Shown here: piece after piece, positions 14,715-18,196 of the stretch
How the letters are laid out: each line of letters opens with the position of its first letter
Position numbering within the stretch: position 1 is the stretch's first letter
From: an uncultured bacterium
GTDB taxonomy: Bacteria > Bacillota_A > Clostridia > Oscillospirales > Oscillospiraceae
Direction of reading: 5' to 3'
DNA length: 18,196 nt
NCBI GenBank assembly: GCA_945917385.1
Contig: CAMEHJ010000003.1
Span: forward strand, 1 to 18,196
The notes under the pieces: generated by a model
Told to the model about the DNA's origin: nothing
The model's input: only the letters and a program-made list of their open reading frames with translations
The model's database searches: none
Program-made: the position numbers and the translations under genes

Positions 14715-15788
14715 TCAAACCGCGACCCATTTCGCGTCGTTCATCGCACTGTCGTAGACAGCTTTACAGAGCTTAACGCTCCTGTACCCGTCGGCGAAGC
14801 TCGGATAGCGCGGCGTATCGGAGACTTTTCCCGTGGCAATATCGGCGTATACCTCCGTGAGCAATCGGCGGAAGGTATCAGCAAAGCCGCCGCCGAAGGG
14901 ATAAAGCTCTGTATGCACGCCCTTTCCGCGCTCGGCGCTGTTGAGGGCGGTGTGGTTTTCGGAGTCCCACCAGAGGTTTTGCTTCTCGCCCGTCACCTCC
15001 AGCGTCAGGCGGTTCGTCCTGCCCTGTGACAGCTCCGACAGCAGGCAGGAGCCTATCGCGCCGCCCTCAAAGCGCAAGCTCAGCACGGCGGCATCCTCGC
15101 TCTCGACCGCGAACGGCTCCCGCCCCTCCATAGGCTCGGCGTACATCGTGCCGTTTTCCACATAGCGGACGGGGTGGAAGCGGTCAAACTGCGCGCTCAC
15201 GGCGCATATCCTGCGCCCGCTAATGAACTCCGCAAGGTCCATCCAGTGTGAGCCTATCTCCGTCACGGCGTGCATTTTGCCCGCCATGCGCTCGTCATAG
15301 CGCCATGTCTTTGCCGTGGGCAGCGCGCCGAACTCCTGCAGATATGTGCCGTGGACAAGCAGTATGCGCCCGAAAGCGGGGTCTGCGGCAAGGGCGTGCG
15401 CGCGCCGGCACGCGTCGTGAAAGCGCACATTGAAATTCACCGCGCAGACAAGGCCGCTCTCGCGCGCGAGGGTATAAAGCTCCTCGGCCTCGCGCTCGTC
15501 AAGGCAGAGCGGTTTTTCGCACACGACGTTTTTGCCGTGCTCAAGCAGGGTTTTGACCATTGTATAGTGCAGGTTCGGCGGCGTACACACATGAACGCAG
15601 TCGATGCTCTTGTCAAAAAGGAGCTTCGGGTCGTCGCTCGTGCGGGGTATGCCGTGGGCGGCGGCAAATTCCTGCGCGCCCTCGCGCGTCCGGCTGACGA
15701 CAAGGGCAATATTGATTCCGTTTGCGCGCAGGGCGTCAACGTGTGTCTGGGCGATGAAGCCCGCGCCCCAGATGGCGGCAGTCTGCAT
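14715..15788 (-). CDS. Gfo/Idh/MocA-family NAD(P)-dependent oxidoreductase
   Basis: 357 aa. The N-terminal Rossmann domain has AAIWGAGFIAQTHVDAL (4-20) as the dinucleotide loop and the family motif EKPLCLDEREAEEL (91-104), with Lys92 the usual catalytic or binding lysine. The C-terminal alpha/beta domain carries EIGSHWMDLAEF (177-188; His181 and Asp184 at the usual catalytic positions). Members oxidise or reduce sugars, inositols and similar cyclitols; the substrate cannot be read from sequence. GGAGG stands 7 bases before the ATG. First gene of a two-gene operon with the DUF985 cupin, transcribed from a promoter back-to-back with that of mtnA. No transporter or kinase for a sugar is adjacent. 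Confidence 0.94.
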   Translation of the reverse strand: MQTAAIWGAGFIAQTHVDALRANGINIALVVSRTREGAQEFAAAHGIPRTSDDPKLLFDKSIDCVHVCTPPNLHYTMVKTLLEHGKNVVCEKPLCLDEREAEELYTLARESGLVCAVNFNVRFHDACRRAHALAADPAFGRILLVHGTYLQEFGALPTAKTWRYDERMAGKMHAVTEIGSHWMDLAEFISGRRICAVSAQFDRFHPVRYVENGTMYAEPMEGREPFAVESEDAAVLSLRFEGGAIGSCLLSELSQGRTNRLTLEVTGEKQNLWWDSENHTALNSAERGKGVHTELYPFGGGFADTFRRLLTEVYADIATGKVSDTPRYPSFADGYRSVKLCKAVYDSAMNDAKWVAV

Positions 15789-15826
15789 GGCAAGTCCTCC
15801 CGGTTTTTTCTTTAATTATTACTTTA

Positions 15827-15856
15827 ATTATATATCCTTCGGCGCCCGTAAATCAA
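15827..15856 (-). promoter_or_regulatory. Sigma-A-type promoter of the oxidoreductase-cupin operon
   Basis: Minus strand: -35 TTGATT at 15851-15856 (4 of 6), an 18-base spacer, and perfect -10 TATAAT at 15827-15832. TATATA two bases upstream gives a 16-base alternative. Its -35 lies 15 bases from the -35 of the divergent mtnA promoter. Confidence 0.6.
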
Positions 15857-15871
15857 CCGTGAAAATGTTTC

Positions 15872-15899
15872 TTGACAGGTGCGCCGCATTCGCTATAAT
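15872..15899 (+). promoter_or_regulatory. Consensus sigma-A promoter of mtnA
   Basis: Perfect -35 TTGACA (15872-15877) and perfect -10 TATAAT (15894-15899) with a 16-base spacer. Start near 15906; leader about 27 bases. This is the best promoter match in the window and predicts strong constitutive transcription unless repressed. Confidence 0.85.
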
Positions 15900-15933
15900 T
15901 TAAGGCATAAAACACGGACAAAGGGGTAAGAGC

Positions 15934-17004
15934 ATGGACAAAAACGAAACCGCTTGCATTAAATATGACACCGTCTGGCTCGACGAGGAGACGGAGGCGC
16001 TTGCGATAATCGACCAGACAAAGCTGCCGGGCAGGACGGAGATACTTTACCTTTCGTCGGCAGAGGATATATACGAGGCGATATTCACGCTCAGGGTGCG
16101 CGGCGCGCCCGCAATCGGCGTTGCCGCGGCAATCGGCATCTACGCGGTCATGCGCCGCTTCGGCACGGCGGACGCGGGCGAATTTCGCGCGGAGTTTCGC
16201 CGCGTGAGGGAATACCTCGTCTCCGCACGGCCGACGGCGGTGAATCTCTCGTGGGCACTCTCGCGGATGGCGGATACGCTCGACAAGGCAGAGGGAGATG
16301 TCCCGGCGCTCAAAAACGCGCTGCGCGAAAAGGCGCTCGCACTCTGGCGTGAGGATATCGAGGTCTGCCGCGCCATCGGGGAAAACGGGCTTGCCCTCAT
16401 CCGGGACGGAGACGGCATACTCACGCACTGCAACGCTGGTCAGCTTGCCACCGTCCGCTACGGCACGGCGCTCGCCCCAATCCACGTCGGGCGTGAAAAG
16501 GGCATGAACTTTCGTGTGTTCACGGACGAGACGCGCCCGCTGCTTCAGGGCGCGAGGCTCTCGGCGTTTGAGCTTTGTGCCGACGGCGTGGACACCACGC
16601 TCATCTGCGACAACATGGCGTCCTCCGTCATGCGGCGCGGCTGGGTGCAGGCGGTATTCGTCGGCGCGGACCGCATTGCCGCAAACGGCGACACCGCAAA
16701 CAAGATAGGCACCTCCGGCGTCGCTATCCTCGCAAAGCACTACGGTATCCCGTTTTATGTCTGCGCGCCTCTCTCCACCATCGACCCCGCCTGCCCGGAC
16801 GGAGAGAGCATCAACATCGAACAGCGCTCAGCGAACGAGGTCACCGAGATGTGGTACGCAGAGCGCATGGCGCCCGAAAACGTCAAGGTCTATAACCCCG
16901 CGTTCGACGTGACCGATAATGAGCTTATCACCGCCATCGTAACCGAAAAGGGCGTCATCCGCGCTCCCTTTGACGAGGGAATCCGCGAGCTTTTTGAAAA
17001 GTGA
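15934..17004 (+). CDS. mtnA: S-methyl-5-thioribose-1-phosphate isomerase
   Basis: MtnA converts methylthioribose-1-phosphate to methylthioribulose-1-phosphate, the entry step of methylthioadenosine (MTA) salvage after phosphorolysis or MTR kinase. 356 aa, normal for the eIF2B-alpha-like family. Motifs: TLRVRGAPAIGVAAAIG (52-68), ILTHCNAGQLAT (162-173) with catalytic Cys166, TDETRPLLQGARLSAFEL (198-215), and VGADRIAANGDTANKIGT (243-260) with catalytic Asp246. AAGGGG precedes the ATG by about 7 bases. It is a single-gene unit between a consensus promoter and a shared terminator. No mtnK, mtnN/P, mtnW or fucA-like partner is in the window; the convergent nucleoside-type ABC permeases may supply MTA or nucleosides. 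Related ribose-1,5-bisphosphate isomerases exist, but the length and motifs fit MtnA. Confidence 0.95.
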   Translation: MDKNETACIKYDTVWLDEETEALAIIDQTKLPGRTEILYLSSAEDIYEAIFTLRVRGAPAIGVAAAIGIYAVMRRFGTADAGEFRAEFRRVREYLVSARPTAVNLSWALSRMADTLDKAEGDVPALKNALREKALALWREDIEVCRAIGENGLALIRDGDGILTHCNAGQLATVRYGTALAPIHVGREKGMNFRVFTDETRPLLQGARLSAFELCADGVDTTLICDNMASSVMRRGWVQAVFVGADRIAANGDTANKIGTSGVAILAKHYGIPFYVCAPLSTIDPACPDGESINIEQRSANEVTEMWYAERMAPENVKVYNPAFDVTDNELITAIVTEKGVIRAPFDEGIRELFEK

Positions 17005-17013
17005 TATTTCCAA

Positions 17014-17049
17014 AAAACAGCCTCACCGGAAAATCGGTGAGGCTGTTTT
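17014..17049. terminator. Bidirectional terminator between mtnA and the ABC permease operon
   Basis: A 15-bp perfect stem (17014-17028 with 17035-17049, AAAACAGCCTCACCG and complement) with loop GAAAAT ends in T4 on the plus strand and T6 (17012-17017) on the minus strand. It lies 10 bases after each stop codon. Confidence 0.9.
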
Positions 17050-17059
17050 GATTTAAGGT

Positions 17060-18052
17060 CTATCGTTCTTCCCTGAAATACGCGAGGCCGAGGGAGGCGG
17101 GCGGCTGATTCTCGCGCTTATTGCGCATGGAGGTTATGATAAGCACGATGATGGTGACGAGGTAGGGGAGCATCTTGTAAAGCTCCTTAACGGCGAGACT
17201 GCTGCTGGGGATGAAGAGGTAGAGAATGTACAGTCCGCCGAAGAGCATGGACGCGAGCACGCCCACGTTCGGACGCCAGATCGTGAAGATGACCAGCGCG
17301 ATGGCAAGCCAGCCTCTGTCACCGAAGGCGTCGTTCGACCAGACGCCGCAGGCGTAGTCCATGACGTAGTACAGTCCGCCGAGACCCGCGATCATGCTGC
17401 CGATGCAGGTCGCCTTGTACTTATATTTATTGACATTGATACCGGCGGCGTCGGCAGTGGCGGGGCTTTCGCCCACGGCGCGCAGGTGCAGGCCGACGCG
17501 GGTATGTCTGAGCACATAGGCGACGACGAACGCGATGGCAATGGCGGTATAGGCAAGGAAGCCGTAGCTCAGAAATATTTTCCCGAACCAGCCGAGACTG
17601 TCGGCAAAGGGCAGAGATTTTCTGAAATAGGCACTCGTCGCGGACAGGGCGATGGACGGTACGTCCGCGCCCGTAATTTTAATCAGTGAGCCGCCGAAGA
17701 AGTTGCCGAAGCCGACGCCGAAGGTCGTCAGCGCAAGACCGGTGACGTTCTGATTCGCGCGGAGCGTTACCGTGAGAAAGCAGTACAGAAGTCCCATGAG
17801 CAGCGACCCGAACAAACAGCACAGCACGGGAACGGATATCGCCAGAAATGCGTTCATGTCCGCCGGGGAGGCAAGCGACTGCTCATACGCGAAAGCGCCG
17901 ATGACGCCGCAGATACCGCCGACGTACATCACGCCGGGAATACCGAGGTTGAGGTTGCCGGACTTCTCGGTGAGGGTCTCACCGGTGCTGCCGAGCAGGA
18001 GAGGAATACTCTGCATGACGGCTCTGGGGATAAAGCTTACGATGTCAAACAC
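17060..18052 (-). CDS. ABC transporter permease, nucleoside/simple-sugar (NupQ/BPD_transp_2) type
   Basis: 330 aa, highly hydrophobic with about 8-10 membrane segments. The family marks are GSTGETLTEKSGNLNLGIPGVMYVGG (21-46) near the N-terminus and the cytoplasmic coupling loop LRAVGESPATADAAGINVNKYK (190-211), which contacts the ATPase. This is the second permease of a BmpA-type purine nucleoside importer (B. subtilis NupQ/YufQ-like). The start is GTG at 18052 with AGGAGG (18061-18066) 8 bases upstream, inside the end of the preceding permease gene. The ATPase and lipoprotein genes are expected to the right, outside the window. Family firm; substrate (nucleosides against another ribosyl compound) inferred. 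Confidence 0.93.
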   Translation of the reverse strand: MFDIVSFIPRAVMQSIPLLLGSTGETLTEKSGNLNLGIPGVMYVGGICGVIGAFAYEQSLASPADMNAFLAISVPVLCCLFGSLLMGLLYCFLTVTLRANQNVTGLALTTFGVGFGNFFGGSLIKITGADVPSIALSATSAYFRKSLPFADSLGWFGKIFLSYGFLAYTAIAIAFVVAYVLRHTRVGLHLRAVGESPATADAAGINVNKYKYKATCIGSMIAGLGGLYYVMDYACGVWSNDAFGDRGWLAIALVIFTIWRPNVGVLASMLFGGLYILYLFIPSSSLAVKELYKMLPYLVTIIVLIITSMRNKRENQPPASLGLAYFREER

Positions 18053-18055
18053 GGC

Positions 18056-18196
18056 TTATTCCTCCTTTCCCGCTTTTTTGCGGAAGCTGAGCTTGTAGCT
18101 GATGAAGAACTCACTGCCGATGATGAAAAACAGGATAATACCCGTGAGAATGTCGGAGAACGACTGGTTCAGACCAAAGGTCGTGGAGATCTCGCT
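18056..18196 (-). CDS. ABC transporter permease (NupP-like), C-terminal fragment cut by window edge
   Basis: The last 46 codons of a gene running in from the right: SEISTTFGLNQSFSDILTGI, then a hydrophobic segment LFFIIGSEFFI and a basic-acidic tail SFRKKAGKEE with stop TAA at 18056-18058. This matches the C-terminal end of the first permease of NupPQ-type nucleoside importers. The stop is 3 bases before the GTG of the next permease, whose SD lies in this gene's last codons, so the two are translationally coupled and should form a heterodimeric channel. Only the C-terminus is visible. Confidence 0.82.
   Translation of the reverse strand, partial: SEISTTFGLNQSFSDILTGIILFFIIGSEFFISYKLSFRKKAGKEE

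Overview
The window looks like chromosomal core sequence from an anaerobic, endospore-forming, GC-rich member of the Clostridia; an Oscillospirales-type organism is my best guess. The evidence is a pyruvate:ferredoxin oxidoreductase, a clostridial EFR1-type ferredoxin protein, a CD1247-type protein, spoIID, both dipicolinate synthase subunits and the long clostridial form of ThyA. Genes are dense with Shine-Dalgarno (SD) starts. No gap between genes exceeds about 170 bases. I see no rRNA, tRNA, CRISPR array, insertion sequence, prophage gene or attachment site.

Layout. 1-1387 (-) is the N-terminal two fifths of nifJ (PFOR) with its own sigma-A-type promoter. 1558-6749 (-) is a long same-strand run. 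In transcription order it is: OmpR-family response regulator, sensor histidine kinase, M24 Xaa-Pro peptidase, promoter, efp, a strong terminator, a CD1247-like acidic zinc-ribbon protein, a weaker hairpin, and an EFR1-type flavodoxin-fold/2[4Fe-4S] protein. Divergent from the regulator, 6920-8425 (+) is a membrane-anchored D-Ala-D-Ala carboxypeptidase with an unusual acidic cytoplasmic tail. It faces an unidentified 8-TM protein (8535-9440, -) across tandem hairpins.

9547-11975 is a sporulation block. spoIID (+, peptidoglycan lytic transglycosylase for engulfment) converges with dpaA-dpaB (-, dipicolinate synthase) with only 3 bases between the stop codons. 12062-14156 (+) is a folate/thymidylate operon. 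It has a probable 18-codon leader ORF, thyA, folA and a TrmN6-like methyltransferase with overlapping ends, closed by a bidirectional terminator. thyA and folA form one cycle: ThyA turns methylene-THF into DHF and FolA reduces it back.

14192-15788 (-) is a two-gene operon (Gfo/Idh/MocA oxidoreductase, then a DUF985 cupin). It is divergent from mtnA (15934-17004, +), which has a perfect-consensus sigma-A promoter. mtnA converges on two permease genes of a nucleoside-type ABC importer (17060-18196, -), which suggests methylthioadenosine or nucleoside salvage.

I do not see a clearly novel multi-gene system. The observations most worth checking are the leader ORF and conflicting promoter signal before thyA, the layered control region between the two-component system and the carboxypeptidase, the carboxypeptidase tail, and the CD1247-like gene sitting directly behind a strong terminator.
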